From Pseudopyrenochaeta lycopersici (lineage: Eukaryota > Ascomycota > Dothideomycetes > Pleosporales > Pseudopyrenochaetaceae), in contig NHZP01000057.1 in NCBI GenBank assembly GCA_003313425.1, forward strand, positions 1 through 64,000: 64,000 nucleotides of DNA, written 5' to 3'. Below the pieces are notes generated by a model. That model did not search any database. It had not been told where the DNA came from and saw nothing but the letters and a program-made list of their open reading frames with translations. The position numbers and the translations under genes were made by a program. Positions 52,971-63,961 of the stretch are shown piece by piece; position 1 is the first letter of the stretch, and every line of letters starts with the position of its first letter.

Positions 52971-54892
52971 CCTTCGTTGTTGAGCAAATCAGTGATATGA
53001 AGAAAGAGTAATGTTCAGGACTTGTGGGCATGGGCTATCAAAAGGAACAACTGCACTAAATTAGTCTTAGATGAAAGTGACGCTAGAAAGCCTCTAGTAT
53101 GATGTACCTGCCCTTGTGCCCTCAGGGCTTAGATTGAGTTCCGTCGTTCTTGCTCCTTCGTGTTTTGTTGCCTCCCACTAGGTCCCTGTGGCATGGGGTC
53201 TATGTGACCTGCCGCCGAACGCAGCGGCAGCAGCATTTCGTCGTGACGTAGCTCCACGAGCCCGATGCTCCGCTCGTGCGAGCCGTCGAGCCTACTGAGC
53301 ATGAGAGCTGTTGCGCGAATCTTCTCAGACCTTGTCGGGTTGTGTCGAAAGGGCAGGGGCACCACCACTCCTTCGATACGGGGTTGGGGGCGACAGTGGA
53401 CAAGGCCGTCTGTGTGACTGCTGTATGTTATGGCATCAGTGGTAGCGTGCCGAGTGTTTGTGAGTTGGTTCGCATGAGAGGCGATGTTGTTCGGCTCGAA
53501 GGCTCGTCGATACGGGACGTCGCAAACGTTGTCGGTTGGTGATGGACTGGCCGGGAAGCCCATCAGTGACTGTGCTGTGTGTGTTGTGGCCACTGCAGAC
53601 ACTGCTCCACGAACGAGGCGGTCAATGGTGAACGGATTGAGGCAATAATGAAAGCCTTTGTACGAAGTGAAAGACATTTAGCGCGGCAAAAATACAATAC
53701 CAATGGAGATTAAGGATGAGTTCATCAAACTTCGATTGAGGACAGAGGAGGGTAAGTACCAAAGTACTTAGAGCTTTCAGGTACCTAATACCTATTCCCA
53801 AAAAGTGTGCAATCAGGTATTCGTAGACGTGGAAGCGCTTAGAGAGGAAGTCGATGACGTCATCTTCAATGCCTGGAACCCTAACTGGGGCCTGAAAATC
53901 GAGGAGTTCAAGCTGTGGATTAAAGCTGTAGCTTAAGGCTGTACAAAGCACGATCGACTTCTCTTGTCTGTGACTGGAAACATAACTAGTAGGAAACTTT
54001 GCGTTTGCATGTCGCTAACGCGCCTCATGTTACGAAAAAAAGTTCTAGTGTTGATTTGCAGATGCCCCTAGAGCAGTTACCGACTCATATGGTTTTAATA
54101 GACCTACCACTCCAATTTCTTTTCCTTCTCCAGCTGCGGAACACTGAACAGATAGTTGTGCAGTACAGTGTAGATCGTGCGACGATCGATCTTAGTGAGG
54201 ACGGCTGTGAAAATTGACATAGATATAGAGCCGGAGTAATTCACTCAGGCCCGCTGCGGGACCCAGATGGGAGTCAAATTAAGAATAAATACAAGAGGGC
54301 CGCAATGGACCCCGCTCCAAAGGCCTGGTTTTGGACCGATACGAGGCCCTAGGCTAAATGGTGGCTGGAGGCTATACTCGAAAACTCTCGGCACCTACCG
54401 CAGCAGCAATTATCGTATGCTACTACGCATGCCACAATATCCTTCACCCACATAAAAAGGTTCAAAACGTTCCGGACAAGGGTGTTGCAAGAGCGGGTCG
54501 GTCACTCTCCCTGCTAGCGGTGGAAATATCTACATATCTACACGCCAGATCACTTTAATTACCGTTAGATATCAACCATAAGCTTGCTTACACAGCTCTA
54601 TAATAGCGCTCGTGGCTGGGTCAGAAACACCTTTCCTAGCTACAATTAAAAAGGGATAAAGCATGCAAAACAAGTGGCCAGAATGTTGAATCTATAATCC
54701 CTATCTGCCACTTATGTAGCGCACTAAGAGATGCCTTAATGTGAGGCTGCCGAGATTTAAAGATCTCCTACTGCAGCTGGAAGTATTATTGCATCTGTGA
54801 GAGGGCTTCCGCATGCGTCCCCCGGCCGCTCAAGGCCAGTGCCAGAAATGATGGCAGTATAGCTGCGAGTGTGGAGCAACACAAGCTATGGA
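52971..54892. other. No recognised gene
   Basis: About 1.9 kb. The frame at 53129-53677 (minus) overlaps an antisense frame of 88 codons, and neither shows a motif. Confidence 0.35.
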
Positions 54893-56351
54893 TCAAACTG
54901 TATGCTCAACATGTTCTGCATCCAACGGCGCGTCACACAATGAAGATTTTTGGCTCGCATCCTCTCCGCCATTGGGCTGACTTGGGCATGTACGTAGTGG
55001 GAAACCTCGGTCGGTGGTCTTTCCCTGCCCACCGCAGAGTTCCAGTTCGTCTCCCTCCCTGGAAGGGAGAGCGACCTGTCGAGATGAGCGGAAGGTACGC
55101 TTTGTTTTCGGGTAGGAGTCCTGAGTGCTGCGACCAATGACCTTAGGGAGATGGCGTCGGAAGAAGGCTTTGCCTAGAGGAAGGCAGCCGCAGACAATGG
55201 CAAGATGCAGTTCAAGTGCCCTGGGATGTGTTAAAATAGACTCTTCTCGTCTTGTGGCAAATGTCTGTGCAACGTACCACCACACGTCTTGGTTGGCGAA
55301 ATCCCAGGTTACATCCGTAGTACCATACGACCTGACGATGTGAACCAGCCTGATAATACTAGCGACTAGAACGCTGCAGTCCCATGAGTATAACTTCGAT
55401 TGAAACCACATTAAGATCAGCTTACAAGCCGCCTGTCATGAGCATAAAAACTACGCCAAATTTCTGGCGTCTCGGTATGTGTACGCTCCAAAGCATGAAA
55501 ATAGGCAGCACCAGGATGATTGCATCCGTCGCTATGTTCATCGACGCGCTGAACAGAAATACTGCGTATTGGTTAATACATGTCCCTGTCGTTATGGTTA
55601 TATCCCAGTATTTTTCCATCGGGTTGCAGGCATAAAATCCGACTGTCGCGGCTGGAATGCTGTAGGCGATTGTGATGGCCATAGCGGTGTATATTACGAT
55701 CTTTAACCTCTTATCCGGGGAGATTCGAAGATAAAATGATAAAATGGAGATCTTTACGAGCATTATCGAGAACGAGTAGCTCAAACCCCCGATTACAGCT
55801 GCCTGAACAGTGAACTGCAGTTAACACGGCTTCCATCCTGAGCGGTAGAACTGCTCACCTTTCCAAAGTTCTTGTTGAATACAACAAAAGAGACATCCCA
55901 TAGATGTCTTCCGAGACCGTAACGAGTGACTATATATTATTTAGTGTCCATAATGCTGTCTCAATTATATAAGGGTGCCTACGGATGCAGCTAGTGATGC
56001 CATGTCCTAGTGCCATAATCTGGAAGAAACCAAGGTGAGATTTCACATTCGTCAATTTCGAGAGTGTCCATACCCATGCAATAGTGATTGTATCTGCGAT
56101 GTTAGCAATGATACAGGTATCTACTAAGTTGGCTATATCTTACAGTCTTCAAACCCAGCTCTCTGCAGGATGAAGAGGCTGGTATACCATCTTAACGCAA
56201 GGGAAGCGGTCGAGAGTAGCATGAATGCTATGTTAACTGCCACAACGTGGTGGGCGATAGATGGCGGGCTAGTTGGGTTGGGAATCGATCCTAGCGGTGC
56301 AGGCACAACGCCATGGAATTCCTCCCGCGCAGAGTAGCGATAAATACTCAT
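54893..56351 (-). CDS. PTH11/rhodopsin-like 7-TM receptor, gene 2
   Basis: Six exons on the minus strand join in one frame: 56351-56144, 56093-55983, 55929-55859, 55802-55426, 55373-55278, 55220-54893 (396 residues). Introns are 50-57 nt, GT-AG. Family marks: VAVNIAFMLLSTASLALRWY, RYGLGRHLWDVSF, YSFSIMLVKISILSFYLRI, FYACNPMEKYWDI, DAIILVLPIFML..VHIPRRQK and ELHLAIVCGCLPLGKAFFRR, then a long Ser/Arg/Lys-rich cytoplasmic tail. Exons 1, 4 and 5 are 208, 377 and 96 nt, identical to gene 1. The final intron is a multiple of three, so its retention would not shift the frame. It looks intact. Ligand unknown. Confidence 0.85.
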
Positions 56352-56762
56352 AGTGACCCTAGCTAATATGATCTTATCGCATATACTGTGTTCTAGTGAG
56401 CTAATATTCTACAGAAAGGCTAGGACTTTGCATTTAAGAGGAAAAGAGCAATCTGCTTAAAAGACATAGGCGGATAGGAGTTCTTGTCTAGCAGGCTCTT
56501 GCAAGTAAATAAACATGCGTGATTGCACTTCTAATGTGGATGACTAAAAGATGGGTTGACGCTAAAAATAAAGTTCAAAGACCTTAGCCTAGATGTGGAT
56601 CCCTGCACCACGTACTCGAGTCGCGTTCTTGGATGGTAAATGCCTTCTCAAGCAAGAGGTAATTTCCCGTGTCCACATCTTTGGTATGCCACACGGTTGC
56701 GCATCAAGTACGAAACTCTGCTACAGGATACACGCAGAGATTCCTTGCCTACTTTGTCATCC
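56352..56762. other. Upstream region of receptor gene 2
   Basis: No coding feature was recognised; it likely contains the promoter. Confidence 0.3.
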
Positions 56763-57249
56763 TCAATCTTTATAGGTTGCAAGTGACTGGCTCAAGCTTT
56801 CCGTCAATAATTGTGAAATAACTTCCAGGGCTTGCAGCCTTCTCACTAGATTTAATGCAGGTTGACAGCGCGAAGACGAAACGGACTTCATGCGCTTCGA
56901 AGGCGCATTTGCTAGCGTTGAATAGAGACGCATCAGCAAGTAGAAAACACTTTGCAGTATTTTCCACGTCATAAGAGGACGGGACATGATCATGCGCAAT
57001 AATTAGACCTCGTGCCGTCATAAAGTATCCAGCTACACTGATATGTGACCGGGGAACAGTCTCCTTCAACTCGCTGGCATTCTTTGTCAGGGTAGGTTGA
57101 GTCAGCTCAAGCTGACCAGCCGTCATCAACGCGACGCCGGGTTTCTCCGTACGAACAAGTGTACGGTTTATAACAGCTTTAACAAATTTAACAATTAAGT
57201 GTGTAAGGTAGCAGATGCTATTAGCCCTATATAAGATCCTTAGGAACAT
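56763..57249 (-). CDS. Hypothetical protein
   Basis: The frame is 159 residues from the ATG at about 57249. The N terminus has a hydrophobic stretch (ICYLTHLIVKFVKAVI). The middle reads SHISVAGYFMTARGLIIAHD and the end FTIIDGKLEPVTCNL. No family was recognised and no intron signal decides the boundaries. It could be a single real gene or one exon. Confidence 0.3.
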
Positions 57250-57964
57250 TTAAATGAGACCGCAGTCCTTTGAACTCTGTGGGTTACAGGCTGGGACGCT
57301 GCTACTACTACATTGCATTACTCTGATCTCCCTACCCCATTCTTTCACAATTAAGCGAGACAAACGGTAAGCCCCTTATGTTCCGTTCCGTTTAAAGGGA
57401 TCGCGAATTAGCAAAGAGGCACTGGAAGGCCACTAGAAATGCGCTGAGCATCAAACAACATTCTTCACTGTGTCAGAAGCACACTACGTATGCCAACTAA
57501 GATGGTATTGCCTTCCAGTATATACCCGTGCGTGGAATGTTGTTCGTTCGAACCACATCAAAGCCATCAATCACAAGCCGTAATGCTCATGGCCATCATC
57601 AGGTTGTGTTGTCAACTCTGGGCGTCACTGGCGTTATCCGAGCGCCTTTCAGTCAGGATTTGAGAGCAGGAAATTTGGGCAGCTATATTGGTATAGAGAG
57701 CGAGATTCCTTCGAATGAACTATAGGTTCTAGCAAGGAGAATTCAGATTAGGAGTAACCTGGGCGAGCGTTGGATGGATGCGCTGTATTCCGGCGCGAGG
57801 ACGTTTTCGACGAACCAAGGCTGAAATGTTAATGCTGCACAAGTACATGAATGACATGAAGCAGCAAGAATCGTATGGCAAAGAATGCTTTCCGTTTTAC
57901 CAATAGTTACGCTATCTATGATTTCCTGTGATAGTTATGTTAGTAGCATGTGACCAGACAATCA
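57250..57964. other. No recognised gene
   Basis: Short frames only. No motif. Confidence 0.3.
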
Positions 57965-58576
57965 TTAGCAACTTATAATGAGATCATGGGCGTCCCTCGC
58001 AAACATCAGCTGCCGATCCTCACCGGAAACAAAGAGTAGGGGAAGAGTGATAGATACATGATCTATAGCCAGAGCGCGCAAGCGATTGAAGTGGGCTGTC
58101 ACCCCGATAGACAACTGTACCAAGGCTTTCTCTCTCTCGCCATCAGGTGTTTGGTCTCGATGCCTGATGACGACAGGATCGTAGAAGAGCGGGGAGCAAT
58201 CGGAAGGATTGATAGTTTTTAGAGTCTTCCAACCGAAAATGCTAAACCGACAGGTGATTTGGTGTTCAGCGACAAGCGGGTGTTGAATCGTGATGGCATG
58301 ATTCACCGTCTTCTTCAATTCCTTACTGTATTTGTTTTCGGGCACGAGTCACTTGACAACACGTTAAGTAGTGATGTTACGGTATTCAACACCGGAAATA
58401 ATATTCCTCACCGCTTGCTGCAGATGTATGAGTTTTGGAGGGGATGCAATAGGAGCAGGGGATGGGACAGTAGAGACGGTTGGCGCTGCTTGCAAGGCTT
58501 CGCCATTTAGTTTGCAGGTATGTTGGGCAAAGGCGGGAGCTCGATGTCGCCCCCCTGCATCAGACATGCCTGTCAA
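57965..58576 (-). pseudogene. Fungal PD-(D/E)XK-like protein, two stops
   Basis: One frame from 58576 to 57965, interrupted by TAA and TGA near 58350-58365. The N-terminal part is Pro/Ser-rich and disordered. The C-terminal part reads FYDPVVIRHRDQTPDGEREK then ALVQLSIGVTAHFNRLRALA and LPLLFVSGEDRQLMFARD, like the fungal PDDEXK_12-type domain. The E-x-K catalytic pair expected before the ALVQL helix (IETKT-like) reads RHRDQ. Both stops could come from C-to-T changes (CAA, CGA). The family call is tentative. Confidence 0.45.
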
Positions 58577-58740
58577 TCACGCGTCTGCGCGATCCATAGA
58601 TGAGACGGCGGACAAAGATCGAGCAATAACGATAAATCTAAGTGATTGTACTAATGAAGAGGGCCCGTGCAAAGGGCTGCGCAGGAAGCCAGCTGGTTAT
58701 TGCTTCGGTTGCATTGCCAATGGAAACGCACGGGCCATTA

Positions 58741-60875
58741 TCGTGTCCGTGCACGTGGTGCACGGGGCAGCGTGATGCACGCGAACACGAAAACACCCCA
58801 AAATCCTCAACGCCATATCTCAACGCCACGATGTCGATAGAAGCTGCGCTTGAAGAGGCAGACGCAGCAGCAGCAGCTGGTGAACTTTGCTACCAAAAGA
58901 TTGCTACTAAATATGGTGTGTCGCGTTCAACGTTGTCGCGACGTCACCGACGCGTTTCTGGCTCTGTGACCAGCAAGAACACCAATCAACAACGCCTCAC
59001 CCCCGAGGAGGAGTCTGACCTTGTAGACTATATAAAACAGCTTACTGATCAGTACCTTCCTCCTACCCGTGATATGATCCAGAATTTCGCCTCTACAATC
59101 GCTGGAAACCCCGTCTCCGAAGCCTGGGTTTCCTTGTTCCTCAACCGTCACCGCGACCAGCTCACCTCTCGCTGGGCCACCCATATGAGCGCTGAGCGCC
59201 ATGCCGCTGATTCTGAGGATAACTATAAGCTGTACTTCTACATGCTGGAGGCCAAAATTGCCGAGTATGGCGTTGAGGCAGATCACACATACAATATGGA
59301 TGAGAAGGGCTTTATGATTGGAGTGATTACTAGAGGCAAGAGGGTGTTCTCAAAGAGCTCACTAAAGGATAGGCAGTTTCGACAGGCTCTCCAAGATGGC
59401 AATCGTGAATGGGTTACGCTTATAGCCTGCGTGGGAGCTTCCGGAGTTGCACTGCCTCCATCCCTCATCTACCCAGCAGACTCAACGAAGGTGCAATCAA
59501 GCTGGGTGAGCGATGTGGACGCTAGGAAACACCACCTATATATTGCAGCAACTCCCTCAGGCTGGAGTAACGACGAGGTTGGCCTTGCTTGGTTGCAACA
59601 GGTGTTTAATGTCAACACAAAAGCCCTTGCTCGAGGCAATTGGAGATTACTAGTAATTGACGGCCACGGCAGCCACGTAACGAAGCGCTTTCTTACTTAT
59701 TGCCATCAACACAAGATACTTGTGGCAATATTTCCACCTCACAGTACCCACACGTTGCAGCCGTTGGATGTAGTGTTGTTTAAGCCTCTAGCGACGAAGT
59801 ACTCCAATAACCTCACTCAACGCGCCAGCAAAAGTAAGGGCTTATTACCAGTGAAGAAAGGTGACTTCTTCTCACTGTTTTGGGACGCATGGACCTCCTC
59901 CTTCACAGCAACTAACATCTATCAAGCCTTTGCTACCACGGGTATTCACCCGTTCGAACCTAACGTTGTACTTAAGCGCTTCGCCACAGAGGACCTAGAG
60001 GCAGTAAGCTCGTTGGCAACAGCTCCGATTCATCCAAAGGGCCAAGATTGGCGTCAAATAGTACGGCAATTTGACGCGTTAGTGAAGGATAACACGTCGG
60101 AAGAAGCAGCCAACCTACGGCACGTGATCCACCACATCTCCACCGAAAATGAGCTACTACACTATGAAAAAGAAGGCCTTAAAGGTGCTCTTAAGATAAG
60201 GAAGAAGCAGAAGAAGAAGAGTCACGCACTAGATCTGCAGAAACATGAGCAGAACCTATGGGGTGGCGCGAAGTTCTGGTCTCCTCGTGCCTTCCGTGAG
60301 GCACGCCGCAGAGAGCGCATCTATAAGCAAAATCAGCGGGCAGAAGAGCTTAAAAAGGCAGAGATGAAGGAGTTGAAAGCTGCCAATAAGCTATACAACG
60401 AGAAGATCAAAGAAGAGAAGCGCGTGCAGCGTGTGAGGGAGAAGGAAGCGCGCGCGGATGTCAAGGCAGAGGAGCGCAGAGCAATAGAGGCTCGGAAGGC
60501 TGCAAGATCAGAGGCAAAACGAGCCCGCGACGCTCAAAAAGCTCTACAATTGTCCCAAAGAAGCAAGCGCACAACCTCAAAAGCCTCTACACGCAAACAG
60601 AAGCCTGCGCGTCGTGTTGTGGCTGCTCGTAGTTGCGCAAAGCCTGCGACGACGCCGCCGCCAGCTTGCACTCACACAACGCGTAGCGGCCGCACCGCCA
60701 CTCTATATAATTAATTTCTATAGAGGAATATTGTCTCATAGGCCTATAGATTACTCCACCAAGAAATCCTGTGATTTTATCTATTGTATGTGGCTCTACA
60801 GCCTCATTTTTTGTGGCTCAATATTTGGTGTTCGCGTGCATCACGCTGCCCCGTGCACCACGTGCACGGACACGG
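58741..60875 (+). mobile_element. Fot1-like (pogo) DNA transposon, apparently intact
   Basis: Inverted ends are identical over about 46 bp from CGTGTCCGTGCACGTGGTGC; the outermost base differs (T left, C right). TA lies on both sides (58739-58740 and 60876-60877). Length 2,135 bp. The transposase gene is open throughout. The ends differ from those of the 23,992 element, so it is a distinct family. Confidence 0.95.
58831..60714 (+). CDS. Fot1-like DD35D transposase, intact
   Basis: 627 residues from the ATG at 58831; the frame is open further upstream through the inverted repeat, but those codons are not considered coding. An HTH (GELCYQKIATKYGVSRSTLS), CENP-B-like domain (DLVDYIKQLTDQYLPPTRDM), then DDE_1 core: YNMDEKGFMIG, LLVIDGHGSHV and PPHSTHTLQPLDVVLF. 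The C terminus is a basic coiled coil (KEARADVKAEERRAIEARKA). It catalyses transposition into TA. No stop or frameshift, so the copy is potentially active. Confidence 0.93.
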   Translation: MSIEAALEEADAAAAAGELCYQKIATKYGVSRSTLSRRHRRVSGSVTSKNTNQQRLTPEEESDLVDYIKQLTDQYLPPTRDMIQNFASTIAGNPVSEAWVSLFLNRHRDQLTSRWATHMSAERHAADSEDNYKLYFYMLEAKIAEYGVEADHTYNMDEKGFMIGVITRGKRVFSKSSLKDRQFRQALQDGNREWVTLIACVGASGVALPPSLIYPADSTKVQSSWVSDVDARKHHLYIAATPSGWSNDEVGLAWLQQVFNVNTKALARGNWRLLVIDGHGSHVTKRFLTYCHQHKILVAIFPPHSTHTLQPLDVVLFKPLATKYSNNLTQRASKSKGLLPVKKGDFFSLFWDAWTSSFTATNIYQAFATTGIHPFEPNVVLKRFATEDLEAVSSLATAPIHPKGQDWRQIVRQFDALVKDNTSEEAANLRHVIHHISTENELLHYEKEGLKGALKIRKKQKKKSHALDLQKHEQNLWGGAKFWSPRAFREARRRERIYKQNQRAEELKKAEMKELKAANKLYNEKIKEEKRVQRVREKEARADVKAEERRAIEARKAARSEAKRARDAQKALQLSQRSKRTTSKASTRKQKPARRVVAARSCAKPATTPPPACTHTTRSGRTATLYN

Positions 60876-60877
60876 TA

Positions 60878-61920
60878 CCAACCCTCTGGACCCTTGATAC
60901 GAAGGAGCTCGTATTTTTTGAGTGCTATCGAGGGTCCCCGCAAATTTTGGTGATGGCCTTGCACTCAGAAAAGACGAGCTCCTTCGTACAGCATTGTGGG
61001 CTTTTCTCCAAAGCACCAAAGCCAGAGATTGGCTAAATAAGCTGGGTGCTGATTACGTTCCACGGAAAACTTTTGTAACTGATGCAGTAGTTCCAGTGCT
61101 CTGGCACTGGGTTACCCCTTTCCAACAAATTCTAAACGCTCAGCTTCAGTTCGAGAGGTTGCGTCTGGCAGTGGATAAGCACACCACACCATAAGTCCAA
61201 GCGTGCCACTAGGCTCAGAAGCCCATCGATCTCCACACAAACTCTGTGTAAGTGCATTTCATCCCTTCCACATCCATCTACAATACGAGCCCGGAATTGG
61301 GAGCTTTCCCGAATGGGTTTACATCTAAAATGCAGGGTGCTTCATCGGTGATCCAGGGCCTCGCTTCCCTAGTTCCCGATCCTATTGGCTTCGCGGAACG
61401 ATTGGGGCGTTTATTAGAAAGCATTCGGGGCTGCAGCTAACCGCTTGGATGGCGCGAGGACGCACAACATCTGGGGCACAGGTAATGCATCGTGTCTGAA
61501 GCTAATCCCAGAGTAGCATACGGCAATGCTTCCGATCCAGCTAAAGGGTTGTGGCGTCTGGGGAATTCCGGGGTGGCGTTTACGACACTGGTTTCTGCGG
61601 ATAGCTTCCGGGGAACGCGTCATGGTTGCCGCGGACCGTCTCGCTTAACAAGAACGGGAGGAAGCAGTTAACTTCATGATATCCATGATCGGTGTAAATC
61701 CCAATCAATATCACATCGGCCCGTGGGAGGAAAGTGCTCCCATGTTGGTTCAAAGATACGGAGGTATACTCCAACCGTTCTCAGGGTCTGAAGTTTTGTT
61801 CTAGCAGCGTCTGCTTCTTCACAAAATTCGTTATTGTGCGATATCGCCGAAGCCGCTTCCACGCCAAACCTGTTACTCGAGGTAGTCGCCAATTCTTTCG
61901 CAGCGAGACGATAGAGCGGG
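60878..61920 (+). repeat. Dispersed repeat, copy C
   Basis: Third member of the repeat family; clear similarity to copies A and B begins at about 61100. Its 3' end (about 61855-61920) corresponds to the region just before and including the first codons of receptor gene 1, but the receptor exons do not continue. A 90-codon open frame (60922-61194) crosses its 5' side without a known motif. Confidence 0.65.
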
Positions 61921-62964
61921 TTGAGAAAAATAGTAAGTATAACAGATATTTTTCTGCGAAATTCTAAACACATCCAAGATATGCAAATCCGACGCTTCAG
62001 AGCTTTGGAATTTTCACTGTAGCCTACCCAACTTCTGGAGGATTCCTTCCCTTGATTGCACTACTCGCCCCTTGAGAAGGCCTGATATGCTATCGGAAGC
62101 CCTGGAGAATGGCACCAAAATCACGCCACATTTCACCAGAGCCCCGTTAGCCCCATGGTCACGGGGAAGTGGAAGACAAGCCACACCAATTCCGCGCACA
62201 CGTGAGCCGTAAGCCACAGTCACTTGTGCCAATGGGGTGCAACGCCAAAGCATCGGGATCGCGCCTACAAGCGGAATTAGTCAATGGGCTCTGGTCCCGG
62301 ATCAGGGACTCTATTCTCGCTGATCACACTGCGCTCATCGAGAGTGGTTCCGTTTGGTAAATTCTTGGATTGAGGACAGAATATGTTGTGGCAAACGCAA
62401 TGCAACGTCCCCTAGGCTTCCACGGCATTTGGTACTCAATGTGGTCGGATCTCTTTCCTGAGCCGCCCTGCAAACCTTGACGGCTACCACAGTCACAGCG
62501 CTTAGCCTTCTGCGAGGTTTCGGAGACGCAACGAGGCTTGGTCGAGATTCCTGAGCTCAGAACCTTTGAAGCTCAAGTCAGAATCAGCACAGAAGCCCTG
62601 GTGGTTCGTTACAGACTTGCTATATTTCCAACATTGTCGACCGTGAAATAAGCGCCGCCGCTTGAACAATGGCGAGCGGCATGTACTCAAGCGCCGTGGC
62701 TAGCTCGGCAAAATCACTACTCTCCTCTTGCGCTCCCACATACATGGGCAACTGGTTAAACCAGTTAAACCAGTTAAGGAATACCAAAGTCGAAAACTCT
62801 ATTTTGGCCTAAATAAGGCAGTGCACGATGTCGCAATAAGGTGCGAACATGCCCTGCACGTGTTTTTCCTGTAGCCTTAAGATATTATCGAATAGTTTGT
62901 AAGAACTAACAAAAACGTGTTGCACGCATCAGCCAGGGTCAAACATAAATAGGGAGGTGCTTCG
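61921..62964. other. No recognised gene; short palindromic repeat
   Basis: At 62751-62778, ACTGGTTAAACCAGTTAAACC-AGTTAA is a self-complementary tandem. Otherwise nothing is recognised. Confidence 0.35.
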
Positions 62965-63365
62965 CTACCCTTTCTTATCACTGATAGCCGGTCCATCCGC
63001 GTCCGCTGTCGCAGGCCTCAGATACCCCAGAGTCGGTGAACGTGGATAACGTGAGCGTAGGCTTTGTAGAGACAGTCCGCCCGCCGGATTATGGGAGTGC
63101 CTGCACCGCTGACGTGAAGCCGTTGGCGAGGATCTACCTGTCGGTCCGTGCAAAAGTCTTGCACCCACCGAACGATTGTCTCTGGGATCTGTCGCTGCCG
63201 CAGCATTCTGATCTCTGGTCCTGTAGCGACGTTGTAGGCCCTATTGATGCTCAGCGTAGCGGCCAACACTATTACTTTCAAAATTCTGCAGCTGACAAGT
63301 AAGAGGATCGACCATATAAACGTCATTAAAGACATTCTGAAAGACGGAGCCCAATTTGCTATCAA
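62965..63365 (-). pseudogene. LINE (Tad1-like) reverse transcriptase relic
   Basis: The minus strand reads IRMLRQRQIPETIVRWVQDF, equal to the conserved LRKRRIPExIVRWVxSFL segment of non-LTR reverse transcriptases, and just after it, in a shifted frame, ILANGFTSAVQALP and a stop. It is a short piece of the polymerase fingers/palm with a frameshift and a stop. The rest of the element is not recognisable. Confidence 0.65.
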
Positions 63366-63539
63366 TCTATGGGATCTCCGCAGTCTATCCTAGGCCCGCA
63401 ACATATCTCTCCCAGTAGATTATCCAACCTAGAATGCGACTCGACCATGGACATAATTAGAGATTCCACGCAAGATGTGCCCGGTTCCATTATATATCCG
63501 GAGACCAGTATATCTCTCCTACCAATACATTAAGTAATG
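63366..63539. other. Short spacer
   Basis: Nothing recognised. Confidence 0.25.
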
Positions 63540-63726
63540 CTAATTAGTGTGTAGGTAGAGATTGAGGACCGTCATGCCCTACATTTCAGCTATCTATAAT
63601 GACTAATCCTTCGTCCGAACTGTACTCTGCTCGAACAGCCTGTCCCGTGGCGAGTTCGATTGTCGTAGTGGATATATTGGTGGAACCTCTCCCTATGTCC
63701 CAATTGTTAGTAGGCCTGTATGCAGT
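63540..63726 (-). repeat. Inverted duplicate of the 3' flank at 49640-49835
   Basis: Reverse complement similarity to the region downstream of receptor gene 1, including CCAATATATCCAC, TCGAACTCG and TTCGGACGAAGGATTAGTC. Confidence 0.8.
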
Positions 63727-63961
63727 TCAAGTATGTACCCGCAGCTTACTACGTATATTTTCTTCCAAGATTATGTCCCGGTCGTCTTCGCCGGGATCTC
63801 TTGAAGCAAGGTGTTGTGTATGAGTGGAACGCACAGTGGTTCTCTTTGTCCTAGTGGAAGCACCGTAACTACTTCCGATGACGTTAGGCATGTATTTCCG
63901 GAGAAAAGGTTTTCCAGCTGGGAGGCAGGCGCAAACGATGGCTAGATGCACCTCAATCGTC
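63727..63961 (-). CDS. PTH11/rhodopsin-like receptor, gene 3, last exon (partial)
   Basis: Last exon of a third receptor gene, whose earlier exons lie beyond the window's right edge. It opens after a CATAG acceptor at the same place as exon 6 of gene 1 (GACGATTGAGGTGCA at both) and encodes HLAIVCACLPAGKPFLRKYM then NVIGSSYGAS, close to gene 1 (HVAIVCACLPAGKPFLRKHW). The tail has the same HTQ.L.SRD...D.ILE pattern. It is closer to gene 1 than gene 2 is. Confidence 0.8.

Noticed and set aside
58642..58830. 63-codon N-terminal extension of the Fot1-like transposase
   Set aside because: It reads through flanking DNA and the inverted repeat. The ATG at 58831 begins the conserved DNA-binding region.
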